DNA of 64,000 nt from Granulicella aggregans (GTDB taxonomy: Bacteria; Acidobacteriota; Terriglobia; Terriglobales; Acidobacteriaceae). Made by a program: the position numbers and the translations under genes. Below the pieces are notes generated by a model. That model was given only the letters and a program-made list of their open reading frames with translations, searched no databases and was not told the DNA's origin. Positions 38,335-46,428 of this stretch are shown here, in pieces (the first letter of the stretch is position 1; each line of letters starts with the position of its first letter). The stretch is from the NCBI RefSeq assembly GCF_025685565.1, contig NZ_JAGSYE010000001.1, positions 806,001 to 870,000 on the forward strand, read 5' to 3'.

Positions 38335-38454
38335 CTTGTTGAAAGATCCGGTCTTGCTTAAGGGCACGGCTACAGCCGTGCCATAAAAAGTCGCCTATGC
38401 GGCGCGGCTTTAGCCGCTGAGGTACGGTGTTCGTTTCTATCCTCTTTCAACGAG
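38335..38454. repeat. Family B element with terminal inverted repeats
   Basis: The clearest full copy, 120 bp. It starts CTTGTTGAAAG (38335-38345) and ends CTTTCAACGAG (38444-38454), an 11-bp terminal inverted repeat with one mismatch. Inside are the hairpins GGGCACGGCTACAGCCGTGCC and GCGGCTTTAGCCGC followed by TGAGGTAC. The right end supplies the last codons and stop of the PhyH gene at 38437. Confidence 0.85.
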
Positions 38455-39204
38455 CTCCCGGAACGAGAATACCTGCCTCTCGCGCCACTCCAATCCGTTT
38501 GGTAGCTCCACGTTCGCATAGTCAAAGTGAAGGACGCGGCGATGATTCGGTGCGCTCGATGGCGATGAGGCGTGAACAAGCAAGGGACGCATCACCAGTG
38601 CATCGCCTGCTTTCGCTTCACAGGTGACAGGAACGCCACGCGATACCTCTGCTTCTATTCCAGCCTGCCCCAGCTTGCCTTGACGATGCGTTACCGGTAG
38701 AACCCGCAGAGCGCCGTTTTCAGCCGGGCAATCGTCAAGATGGATACGCACTGAAATCATCTTCTCAAGGACATTTGCCGGCGGCTGAACGTGCAGGACG
38801 CCAGCTTTGATCGACCACGGCCCGAAGCCATCGGCATCAATCCGATTTGTAACCGCAATGGTTACATCCTGGTGCCAAGGCACCTTCCAATTGGAATTGC
38901 TCGTTTTATCGAAGAGAATCCCGCGAACTATGAAAGCCTCATCGCCAAGGATTCCCCGAACGAGACGCAACAATGGAGCAGATTCGGCGAGTTCCCGGAA
39001 GGCAGCAACATCGAGAAGATTGCGGACGCCGCCTCGACCCTCTTCGGCGACCGCATCTTCTTTGGCCAACCCCTTCAAGGAAGCGAGTGTCGCCGGACCG
39101 ATAAGGTTCTTCTCGATGTAGAAGCCGCTCTCTTTCAATTGTCCACGATCGACGTATTCCTGTGGCAAGCGTGGCCTTCCTTCTGCTGGATCAACGTATT
39201 CCAA
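38437..39204 (-). CDS. Phytanoyl-CoA dioxygenase (PhyH) family protein
   Basis: A 255-residue Fe(II)/2-oxoglutarate-dependent oxygenase. The HxD pair is in VPWHQDVTIAV, and the distal His with the 2-oxoglutarate Arg are in LLVHASSPSSAPNHRRVLHF. ALVMRPLLVH is the typical strand before it. The substrate is unknown; the family hydroxylates small molecules. The start is TTG 39204 with only a weak ribosome site. The last residues (LVERG) and the stop are encoded by the family B element, so the original C-terminus may have been replaced. Confidence 0.88.
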   Translation of the reverse strand: MEYVDPAEGRPRLPQEYVDRGQLKESGFYIEKNLIGPATLASLKGLAKEDAVAEEGRGGVRNLLDVAAFRELAESAPLLRLVRGILGDEAFIVRGILFDKTSNSNWKVPWHQDVTIAVTNRIDADGFGPWSIKAGVLHVQPPANVLEKMISVRIHLDDCPAENGALRVLPVTHRQGKLGQAGIEAEVSRGVPVTCEAKAGDALVMRPLLVHASSPSSAPNHRRVLHFDYANVELPNGLEWRERQVFSFRELVERG

Positions 39205-39242
39205 GCTCAGCTACTTCGAGCCGATGCAGATGTAGATACAGA

Positions 39243-41297
39243 TTAGAGCCCAGCGGAGCGGGATTCGAGTAGCGCCGTGGCTCGTTCGATGAAGGCGGCG
39301 AGCTGCACGCTGCCTTCGTCACCTTTGCCTCTCGTGCGGACGCTGACCGAATCCGTAGCGGTCTCCTTGTCGCCGAGAATCAGCACAAACGGCACCTTCG
39401 CGAGCGTGAACTCCCGGATCTTGGCGTTCATCTTCTCGTTGCGCGCATCGATCTCCACACGCAGCCCAGCCGCCTCGAGCTGCGCCTTCACCTTCTCCGC
39501 ATACTCAAGGTGCTTGTCCGATGAGATCGGCACCAGGCCAACCTGCACCGGCGCAAGCCACAGCGGAAATGCCCCCGCATAGTGCTCGATGAGCACGCCA
39601 AAGAAGCGTTCGATGGAGCCGAACAACGCGCGGTGTACCATCACCGGCTGGTGCATCTCGCCGTCTTCACCCTTGTACTCTAGGCCGAACCGCTCAGGCA
39701 GCGTGAAGTCGAACTGCACGGTCGAGAGCTGCCACAGGCGGCCAAGCACATCGACCAGCTTGATGTCGATCTTCGGCCCATAGAACGCCGCTTCCCCCGG
39801 AATCGTACGGAAGGGGATACCCTTGCGTTCGAGAGCGCGCTTCAGCGAGTCAATCGCGAGGTTCCAGTTGGCCTCGGAGCCGGTGTAGCTCTTCTTGTCC
39901 GCCGGGTCCCACGTCGACAGCTCGACCTTGAACTCCGCGAAGCCGAAGGTGTTCAGCACCGACTGCGCAAACTCCACACACCCGATCACCTCGTCTTCGA
40001 TCTGCGACGGGGTGCAGAAGATATGCGCATCGTCCTGCGTAAATCCACGCACCCGCAACAGACCATGCATTGTGCCCGACCGCTCGTAACGATAGACATT
40101 CCCCAGCTCCGCATACCGCACAGGCAGGTCGCGGTAGCTCTTCGGCGAGTTCTTGTAGATCAAAATATGGCCCGGGCAGTTCATCGGCTTCAGGCGGTAC
40201 TCGGCGTCGTCGAGCTCCATCGGCGGATACATGTTCTCCGCGTAGTGGCCCTCGTGCCCGCTAATCTTCCACAGCTCGCGCTTCATGATGTGCGGCGTGT
40301 AGACCATCTCGTAGCCGCGGCGGATGCACTCGTCCTTCATCCAGTCTTCCATCGTCTTGCGGATGAGCCCGCCCTTGGGATGCCAGAAGATCAGACCCGA
40401 TCCCGCCACCTCTTGTATGGAGAAAAGGTCGAGCTGCTTGCCCAGCACGCGGTGATCGCGCGCCTTGATCTCCTCCAGCCGCTTGAAGTGCGCATCGAGA
40501 TCTTTGGCATTAAAAAATGCCGTCCCATAGATGCGCTGGAGCTGCTGGTTCTTCTCATCGCCTAGCCAGTAAGCTCCGGCAACCGACATGACCTTGAACG
40601 CCTTAACGCGCCCGGTGGAGGGAACATGCGGCCCACGGCAGAAGTCCGTGAAGTTGCCATTCTTATAGAGCGAAATCTCTTCGCCGGGCTTAGTAAAGCG
40701 TTCGATGAAGTGGACCTTCATGAACTCGCCCTGCTTCTCGTAGTCCGCAAGCCCCTTCTCGCGCGGCTCTTCCTCGCGAACGAACTTCTCGTCGCGCGCA
40801 ACAACCTCAGCCATGCGCGCTTCAATGGCAGCGAGATCGGCGTCCGAGAACGGAGTCTCGCGATAGACGTCGTAGAAGAACCCGGCGTCGGTCGCCGGCC
40901 CGTGGCCCAGCTTGGTCTCGGGAAAGAGCTCCAGAATCGCTGTCGCCATCACATGCGCGGCGGAGTGCCGCACCACCTTCAGCGCCGCCTCGTCCGACTC
41001 CTTCAACAACTCCAGCGCAACATCCTCATCAAGCGGTGCGGTCAGGTCCACCAGCCGCTCGCCCGTGGCCACCGCGCCGTACATGGCGGCCTCAGAGGCC
41101 TCCGGGTCGCTTGCATCCCCTTCGATCGTTGCGAGAGACAGGGGCTTCACGCGCGCCACCACCACCGCAGCCGCCAGCCGCGGGGAGATGCTCATCGCCA
41201 CATCGAACGGCGTCGTTCCCTTCGCTACCTCGCGCACCGAACCATCCGGCAGTTGCACTCGAATCATCTGTACGGCTTCCATCACACCTTCACTCAT
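39243..41297 (-). CDS. thrS: Threonine-tRNA ligase
   Basis: A 684-residue class II aminoacyl-tRNA synthetase. The N-terminal TGS domain starts MIRVQLPDGSVREV; the editing domain has RHSAAHVMATAILELFP; the catalytic core shows RLKPMNCPGHILIYKNSPKS, YRYERSGTMHGLLRVRGFTQ and ALFGSIERFFGVLIEHYAG; the anticodon-binding domain follows. Zinc ligands Cys/His are in MNCPGH and later His residues. ATG 41297 has AGGAAG 8-9 nt upstream and is preferred over the frame start at 41387. Confidence 0.96.
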   Translation of the reverse strand: MSEGVMEAVQMIRVQLPDGSVREVAKGTTPFDVAMSISPRLAAAVVVARVKPLSLATIEGDASDPEASEAAMYGAVATGERLVDLTAPLDEDVALELLKESDEAALKVVRHSAAHVMATAILELFPETKLGHGPATDAGFFYDVYRETPFSDADLAAIEARMAEVVARDEKFVREEEPREKGLADYEKQGEFMKVHFIERFTKPGEEISLYKNGNFTDFCRGPHVPSTGRVKAFKVMSVAGAYWLGDEKNQQLQRIYGTAFFNAKDLDAHFKRLEEIKARDHRVLGKQLDLFSIQEVAGSGLIFWHPKGGLIRKTMEDWMKDECIRRGYEMVYTPHIMKRELWKISGHEGHYAENMYPPMELDDAEYRLKPMNCPGHILIYKNSPKSYRDLPVRYAELGNVYRYERSGTMHGLLRVRGFTQDDAHIFCTPSQIEDEVIGCVEFAQSVLNTFGFAEFKVELSTWDPADKKSYTGSEANWNLAIDSLKRALERKGIPFRTIPGEAAFYGPKIDIKLVDVLGRLWQLSTVQFDFTLPERFGLEYKGEDGEMHQPVMVHRALFGSIERFFGVLIEHYAGAFPLWLAPVQVGLVPISSDKHLEYAEKVKAQLEAAGLRVEIDARNEKMNAKIREFTLAKVPFVLILGDKETATDSVSVRTRGKGDEGSVQLAAFIERATALLESRSAGL

Positions 41298-41591
41298 ACA
41301 CTCTTCTTCCTGAAAATCGAAAAACTGCGGCGGACCGCGCCTGAGGCCGATCGGCCGCGAAGTCCACATTTTGCTGGCTGCGGCCACCGGCCACTCTTAT
41401 ACTAACCAGACCAGATAAGCATATTCACTTTGCCGTGCGGGCACCAATGGCCGCGATGCCATGGGGTGGGGAATGTCCGCGATAACGCCTTCGTGGCATA
41501 GCGAGCAGGGTGGGTGGAGGCATAGCTTCCAAAGTACAACGCGACAGAATCCGAACGACGGGGTTCTGCTGGATGAAGGAGATATCAATAC

Positions 41592-41876
41592 ATGGAACAG
41601 GTTCGCTGTGAACTCTCACACGCCGGAAGTGATGTGCGTTGCGCCGTCTGCGGACAGGGCTTCCTCGTGCACTGGTCGCGGCTTTCGCGCGCCGAACAGA
41701 TGGCCTGCCGCCGCGTGATCCAGGACCATCTCCGTAATCACCACGTCGCGGTGCGCGACACCCTGGCCGACCGCCGCATTCACCCGCGCGATGAGTTCCC
41801 CATCCCGGAGTGGATGGGACTGGCTGCGTTCGCCGCCGCGGAAGAGGCAAAGAACGCGATGGAAGAGGTCGCGTAA
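41592..41876 (+). CDS. Small Cys/His-rich protein of unknown function
   Basis: A 94-residue protein with AAGGAG about 11 nt before its ATG. It contains CAVCGQGFLVHW near residue 17, then a Cys and the pair NHHVAVRD, so Cys2-His2-like metal binding is possible. The rest is helical and charged and ends EEAKNAMEEVA. No family is recognised. It stands alone, divergent from thrS, with a good ribosome site, which supports a real gene. Confidence 0.65.
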   Translation: MEQVRCELSHAGSDVRCAVCGQGFLVHWSRLSRAEQMACRRVIQDHLRNHHVAVRDTLADRRIHPRDEFPIPEWMGLAAFAAAEEAKNAMEEVA

Positions 41877-41910
41877 AGAACTTGTTAAAACACCACTTTC
41901 GCTTCGAGAT

Positions 41911-42031
41911 ACTTGTCGAAAGCCCCGGTCTTGCTTAAGGGCACGGCTTCAGTCGTGCCGCAAGTGCTCCACTGGCAATGCAGCTTTAGCCGCTGAGGTA
42001 CAGTCTTCGTTCCATCTCAGTCGCTAGCTCA
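41911..42031. repeat. Family B element
   Basis: Left end ACTTGTCGAAAG, first hairpin GGGCACGGCTTCAGTCGTGCC, second half AGCTTTAGCCGCTGAGGTAC, right end TCGCTAGCTCAAC. It reaches the stop codon of the Kelch gene at 42029. Confidence 0.75.
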
Positions 42032-43045
42032 ACGCGAAAGCCAAAGCATCGAAGGCGTTCCGCTGGCCACGACCGCCTTGCTCGCCAGGCTCGGAGTGAG
42101 CTTGGAGAAGTCCGTGATGAGCTCGAAGCTGGTGAGTGGCAGCTTCTTCCACTGGCTCCCGTCCCACGCCCACGAGTTATACGATGGCGTGCCCGAGCGC
42201 GCGCCATTCCATGTAACGCCGGAGAACAACACCATCTTCCGCAAGGTGGTGCTGTACTCCATCCCCGCACCCGTATAAAAATCAGGCGGCGTCGCCTGCG
42301 CAGGGGCCGGCAGCCAGTCGTTGCCGTTCCACAGCCACGTGTCGTTCAGGATCTTTATCCCTCCGTTGCCGCCAAACATTACGACTCTCTGGTTGATCGG
42401 ATCGTAAGCCATGGTGTGCAGGAACCGCGCGGGCGGTTTATGCGCCGTGACGACCTGCTTCCAGGTGGCACCGTTCCATACCCAGGTGTCGCCCAGCGGA
42501 GCAGACCCAGTGGCACCCACCCCGCCAAACATCACCACCTGTCCGCTCGCGGCGTCGAAGGCCATCGCGTGCAGCTCTCGATGCGGTGGCATCGTCGCAG
42601 GAGACATGCGTGCCCAGTTGCCGTTCTTGAAGATCCACGTGTCCTTGCAGAAGAGCTCGGTGGGCAGGCCAACGGGCACCGTTCCCGAGGTGCAGGACGC
42701 CGTGGACGACTTCTTCACCCGGCCGCCAAACAGAACGTATTCGCCCCGGACGCTGTCATACACGAGAGACGCGGAGACGCGGGCCTCCGGATGAGCGGCG
42801 GGACTCTCGAGCTTCCAGCCGGAGGCGCTTAGCAGCCAGGTGTCGCTGTAACGCGCATTGCCGTAGGTTCCACCGAAGAGGAGAAACTGCTTGTCCGCTA
42901 AATCGTGGGCGACGGCGGCGAACTGGCGTGGCTGAATCGTGTTGGCCGGAGGATCGGCGGCAACCGTGAACCGAGGAGCGACGAGAGCAAGGAGCGCGCC
43001 GCAGGCATAGGGCATGATTCGAGCGGTGAGCTTGATGGCAGACAT
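42029..43045 (-). CDS. Exported Kelch-repeat protein
   Basis: A 338-residue protein from ATG 43045, which is preceded by GAGGAAAC. A signal peptide covers about residues 1-31 (ending RFTVAA). Five to six Kelch blades follow, each with a pattern like QFLLFGGTYGNARYSDTWLL, EYVLFGGRV, QVVMFGGVGATG, RVVMFGGNGG and MVLFSGVTWNG, spaced about 50 residues. A beta-propeller in the periplasm or outside the cell is expected; the ligand is unknown. The frame is open 54 codons further upstream but without a signal-like start. Confidence 0.88.
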   Translation of the reverse strand: MSAIKLTARIMPYACGALLALVAPRFTVAADPPANTIQPRQFAAVAHDLADKQFLLFGGTYGNARYSDTWLLSASGWKLESPAAHPEARVSASLVYDSVRGEYVLFGGRVKKSSTASCTSGTVPVGLPTELFCKDTWIFKNGNWARMSPATMPPHRELHAMAFDAASGQVVMFGGVGATGSAPLGDTWVWNGATWKQVVTAHKPPARFLHTMAYDPINQRVVMFGGNGGIKILNDTWLWNGNDWLPAPAQATPPDFYTGAGMEYSTTLRKMVLFSGVTWNGARSGTPSYNSWAWDGSQWKKLPLTSFELITDFSKLTPSLASKAVVASGTPSMLWLSR

Positions 43046-43284
43046 GAGTTTCCTCGGAGACGCAGTCAGGCGCGGAGTTGTTTCCAATACGAAACCGGCG
43101 TGGACTCGGATGTAGGGCCAGCCAGCATTCGATGTTGAAAAGTCTAGCGGGGATACCACCGGGATTCCAGTAACTTTCTGGCGTCTTTTCGACCTAAAAG
43201 GTAACACCCTGCCCCGCGCGGGCTGAAGACGAGGTCCCGTGCGGCCTGAAGACGACAGGCGATCTTGAGGCTGTCGGAACTCTC

Positions 43285-44352
43285 TCAGAGGATCAGGCGG
43301 TCTTCGCGCAACCGGGCAAAAAGGTCGAAGAAGCTGTCATCCGTCGCCTGGTACTCGAGAAAGCCGAGCTTTCGGCTCTTGCTCATATCGGTAACGACCT
43401 CGATGGGACGGCCCAGGTCGGCGTCAGTGTGCCATGCGGAGATGAGGGCGTTGAGGCTGGACTCGACGAGATCGTATTTGGCGGCAATCTCCTTCCAGAT
43501 CGGGGCCGCGCCTGCAAGCTGCACTTCGAGTGGCGTGATCTCGGCGGGAAATGGAGCAGGCTCAACTTCGAACCAGGCCGCGAGGCGCTGCCACATCCAG
43601 CTCCAGCGGAAGACGTCGCCATTGACGATGTTGAAGGCCTGGTCGCGGGCCGCAGGGGTCGTCGATGCCCACAGCAGCTGCTTCGCGAGCTGACGGGCAT
43701 CGGTCATGTCCGTCAGCGAGTTCCACTGCGCGGCGGACCCCGGGAAAACAAACGGGCGGCCCGTCTCTTTGCAGATGCTTGCGTAGACCGCGAGGGTGAC
43801 CCCCATATTCATCTGGTTGCCGAGCGCGTATCCGACGATCGTATGCGGCCGGTGGACACTCCAGCCGAAGTGGTCTCTCGCGGCAGCGGCAAACACCTCA
43901 TCTTCCTGGGCGTAGTAAAAATTCTCTACGTCGAGACGGCCTTGCTCCTCGCGGAACGGAGTGGCCGGAAGCTTGCCCTTCCCGTAAGCCTCAAACGGGC
44001 CGAGATAGTGCTTGAGCCCGGTAACCAGGGCCACATGTTCGACCGTCCGTGCCGGGGCGACCGCCGCAAGCAGGTTGCGGACCATCGCGCTGTTGACGCG
44101 GATGTTTTCGGCCTCAGTGGGCTGGCGCAGCCAGGTCGCGAGATAGACATGCGTAGGCCGGATCTCCTTGAGCGCCGCGGCCAGGGAATCAGGCGAAAGC
44201 AAGTCAGCGGCGATGGGATGAACGCCCGGCGTCGCGAGCGGCTTGCGGGCCAGCCCGTAGACACTCCAACCCGGCTGTGCGCTTAGCAGAGCAGCGAGAT
44301 TCTGTCCGACGATTCCGGTCGAGCCGACGATGAGTGCGGTTTTGCTGGGCAA
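43285..44352 (-). CDS. SDR family oxidoreductase, PRISE-like
   Basis: A 355-residue Rossmann-fold reductase. The nucleotide-binding motif is VGSTGIVGQNLAALL at about 9-23. It matches the PRISE group (progesterone 5-beta-reductase/iridoid synthase like) by VALVTGLKHYLGPFEAYGKG, ENFYYAQEDEVF with the catalytic Tyr, and HRPHTIVGYALGNQMNMGV. PRISE enzymes reduce enone double bonds with NAD(P)H. The in vivo substrate is unknown. It is a single gene. Confidence 0.9.
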   Translation of the reverse strand: MPSKTALIVGSTGIVGQNLAALLSAQPGWSVYGLARKPLATPGVHPIAADLLSPDSLAAALKEIRPTHVYLATWLRQPTEAENIRVNSAMVRNLLAAVAPARTVEHVALVTGLKHYLGPFEAYGKGKLPATPFREEQGRLDVENFYYAQEDEVFAAAARDHFGWSVHRPHTIVGYALGNQMNMGVTLAVYASICKETGRPFVFPGSAAQWNSLTDMTDARQLAKQLLWASTTPAARDQAFNIVNGDVFRWSWMWQRLAAWFEVEPAPFPAEITPLEVQLAGAAPIWKEIAAKYDLVESSLNALISAWHTDADLGRPIEVVTDMSKSRKLGFLEYQATDDSFFDLFARLREDRLIL

Positions 44353-44480
44353 GAATACCTCCTAGGCAATACGTCTTTGGGATTCACGGGCTCAGGTTCG
44401 GAACTCTCGAGCCTGAGTTAGGGCCTTAACAGGTTAGGGACTCACAAGCCTAAGTCTGTAACTCACAAACCCGAGATCCC

Positions 44481-44600
44481 GTTGAAAACACTGTCTGCTT
44501 AAGGGCACGGCTTCAGCCGTGCCACAAGCGCTGCACTTGCTACGCGGCTTTACCCGCTGAGGTACGGTTTCCCTTCACGCTGTTCCCATTTCATCAACCT
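44481..44600. repeat. Family B element
   Basis: GTTGAAAAC at the left end, hairpin GGGCACGGCTTCAGCCGTGCC, second part GCGGCTTTACCCGCTGAGGTAC, then TTTCATCAACC at the right end; about 120 bp, the same length as the copy at 38335. The rest of the 297-bp gap (44353-44649) shows nothing clear, apart from repeated short runs of the type ACTCACAA. Confidence 0.75.
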
Positions 44601-44703
44601 TATGAAAGTCAGATGAAGCTCAAAGTGAATAGGAAGCAGCAGTCTCCCCATGGAGTACACTTTCGCTGCCACGGCACAGGAAAAGGGCGGCATTGGGGGA
44701 TGG

Positions 44704-45309
44704 ATGCGTTTAAGAGGCATGCGAGTGCAGCTTTTGCTGTTGCTGGCCCTAGTGATGGCGATCGCGACAGAAGCTCCCTCGGAGCAGACGTGGACCGAGA
44801 TTCGCAGCCCGCACTTCCGAGTGCTCACGGACGCCTCGGCTAGTGATGGTCGCAGGGTCGCCAACGAGTTCGAGCAGATGCGGAATGTCTTCGCGGTACG
44901 TTTTGGCGATGGCGAAGACGTCCGCACCGGCCCTCCGCTGACGATCTTAGCGGCGAGCGATGAACGGACTTTTCGCGAGCTCGAGCCGGGACTGTGGAAG
45001 GCTAAGAATAAGACCGATATCAGCGCACAATTTCACGCTCGGTGGGAGAGACAGTTTGCATCCATCAGGCTGGATACCTGGCAAGGTGCGCAGCAGGTCC
45101 CGGTCTACTACGAGTACACCCAGAGCTTCCTTCACGCGAACGTGCGCTGGCTTCCTGTCTGGCTTGAAGTAGGTCTATGGGAGTTCTACTCGTACACGAC
45201 CTTTCAGCACGACCGTGTCCTTGTGGGAGCGCCATCCTTGCGCAGCGGCACCCTGAAGAGCATGGTGCTGATCCCGGTATCGACGATGCAACGCGGCTTT
45301 AGCCGCTGA
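44704..45309 (+). pseudogene. Truncated, decayed secreted peptidase-like protein
   Basis: About 200 residues from ATG 44704 (ATG 44650 is also in frame). After a signal-like hydrophobic segment (VQLLLLLALVMAIATEA) the text reads ASASDGRRVANEFEQMRNVF, LTILAASDERTFRELEPGLW and LHANVRWLPVWLEVGLWEFY. I know this as the start of an acidobacterial peptidase-MA-like, TPR-containing protein whose functional members carry a zinc motif HEYTH and DEGLAEF; here they read YEYTQ and EVGLWEF, so the zinc ligands are lost. The frame then runs into the right half of a family B element (TMQRGFSR) and stops, far short of the usual length. It is therefore probably a pseudogene. Confidence 0.65.
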
Positions 45310-45318
45310 GGTACGCCT
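45289..45318. repeat. Right half of a family B element
   Basis: ACGCGGCTTTAGCCGCTGAGGTACG without the left hairpin. It forms the 3' end of the pseudogene and is followed by CTCTTTCAGCAG, a diverged right terminus. Confidence 0.7.
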
Positions 45319-45394
45319 TTTTTGCTCTATTTCGGCCTCTTTCAGCAGTCTCCCACTGGAATGCATCAGAAAACCGCGACCGGCCTCGACAGCT

Positions 45395-45439
45395 CGGGTG
45401 CCCCATCCATCATCGCGTCTCTTGCGAGGATGGGTGGGA
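45395..45439. repeat. Dispersed hairpin repeat, family A
   Basis: CGGGTGCCCCATCCATCATC then GAGGATGGGTGGGAA. It overlaps the last codons and the stop of the gene at 45410. Confidence 0.75.
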
Positions 45440-46255
45440 AGTACGCGGAAACAGATCGTCTGTCAGCGTCTGCAACGCTTCAACAAGCGCTCTCGTTCCG
45501 TGCTCGCTCGCGTACCGGCTGGCAGCTTCGCCCACAGGGTCGTCGCGCCTGCCTACTTCACCGCGGACCGAGGATCGCGGCGGTGTGGCTCCGGGTGGAA
45601 GCGGCTTCAACGTGTCTGAGACCAGAACACCGGCCTTAACTCGTTCGCGCGCACCGCGCAGGTTGCGGAACTGATAGGAGATGTCCCACAGGATACGGAG
45701 AACTTCTACAGCGGTGCAGCCATCGGCTAGCTTCTGGTCCGGCGTCGTTGCGTAGATCGCGGGCGCGGACCAGAGGTTGCGGGTGCCGCGACTCCACATA
45801 TACCGCGACACGGCATAGGAGCCGTCGCGGAGGTTGTGGATCTCGGCAACAGTAACAAGAGCGTCGGATGAAGCCCCGATGGTCTGAACGTAGCGGTTCC
45901 AGGCGTCAGCGACACGCTGTTCCGGGATCAGCGTAGGAGTAGAGTTCGCTGACTCATATTCGGCGTTAGCGATCTGGTCGCGCAGCGAGCAGGTGCTCCA
46001 TGCAGGCGGCAGGTCTTTGGCGAAGATCTCCGCAATAAGGTCGACCATCTTGCGCGCGTCTTCCATCGACTGCGGCGTGCTGGCCAGCTCGTTGAGCTCG
46101 AGCGACCGCTTATAGAAGAGCGTCGCCTCGGCCATCTGGGCCGCCATATCCGGCTTATTCGGGACGGCGTTCTGGCCCGGGTTCTGGGCCGGGTTCTGGG
46201 CCGAGACCAGAGAGAGCGGCAGCAGACTTGCGACCAGGGCGAAGATTCTCTTCAT
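45410..46255 (-). CDS. Exported protein of unknown function
   Basis: A 281-residue protein with a signal peptide (MKRIFALVASLLPLSLVSAQ) and then a short QNPAQNPGQN repeat. GGAAGC lies upstream of the ATG. The body is helical and charged with SLELNELASTPQSMEDARKM, two Cys (TCSLRD and DGCTAVEVLRI) and WSRGTRNLWSAP. I recognise no family. The final residues (SHPSSQETR) and the stop come from a family A repeat, so the native C-terminus may have been lost or replaced. Confidence 0.7.
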   Translation of the reverse strand: MKRIFALVASLLPLSLVSAQNPAQNPGQNAVPNKPDMAAQMAEATLFYKRSLELNELASTPQSMEDARKMVDLIAEIFAKDLPPAWSTCSLRDQIANAEYESANSTPTLIPEQRVADAWNRYVQTIGASSDALVTVAEIHNLRDGSYAVSRYMWSRGTRNLWSAPAIYATTPDQKLADGCTAVEVLRILWDISYQFRNLRGARERVKAGVLVSDTLKPLPPGATPPRSSVRGEVGRRDDPVGEAASRYASEHGTRALVEALQTLTDDLFPRTSHPSSQETR

Positions 46256-46428
46256 GGCTGCTTCCTTTCTCAGAAGACTGTGAAGGCAGGCCGGTCAGGG
46301 AAAGTGTACACGGAGGTTTGGTGGGTGGCGCGCCCCCCCCTGTGCTGCCTGAGCTGACTGGACTATCCTTTCCCGTCCGCTGCTCCCTGTTCCCTAATCC
46401 CTGACTGGACTGGACTTTGATTACCCTC

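Noticed and set aside
46333..46340. Run of eight C before the GH39 gene as a phase-variable tract
   Set aside because: It is about 90 nt upstream of the start, not in a coding frame, and no promoter elements flank it.
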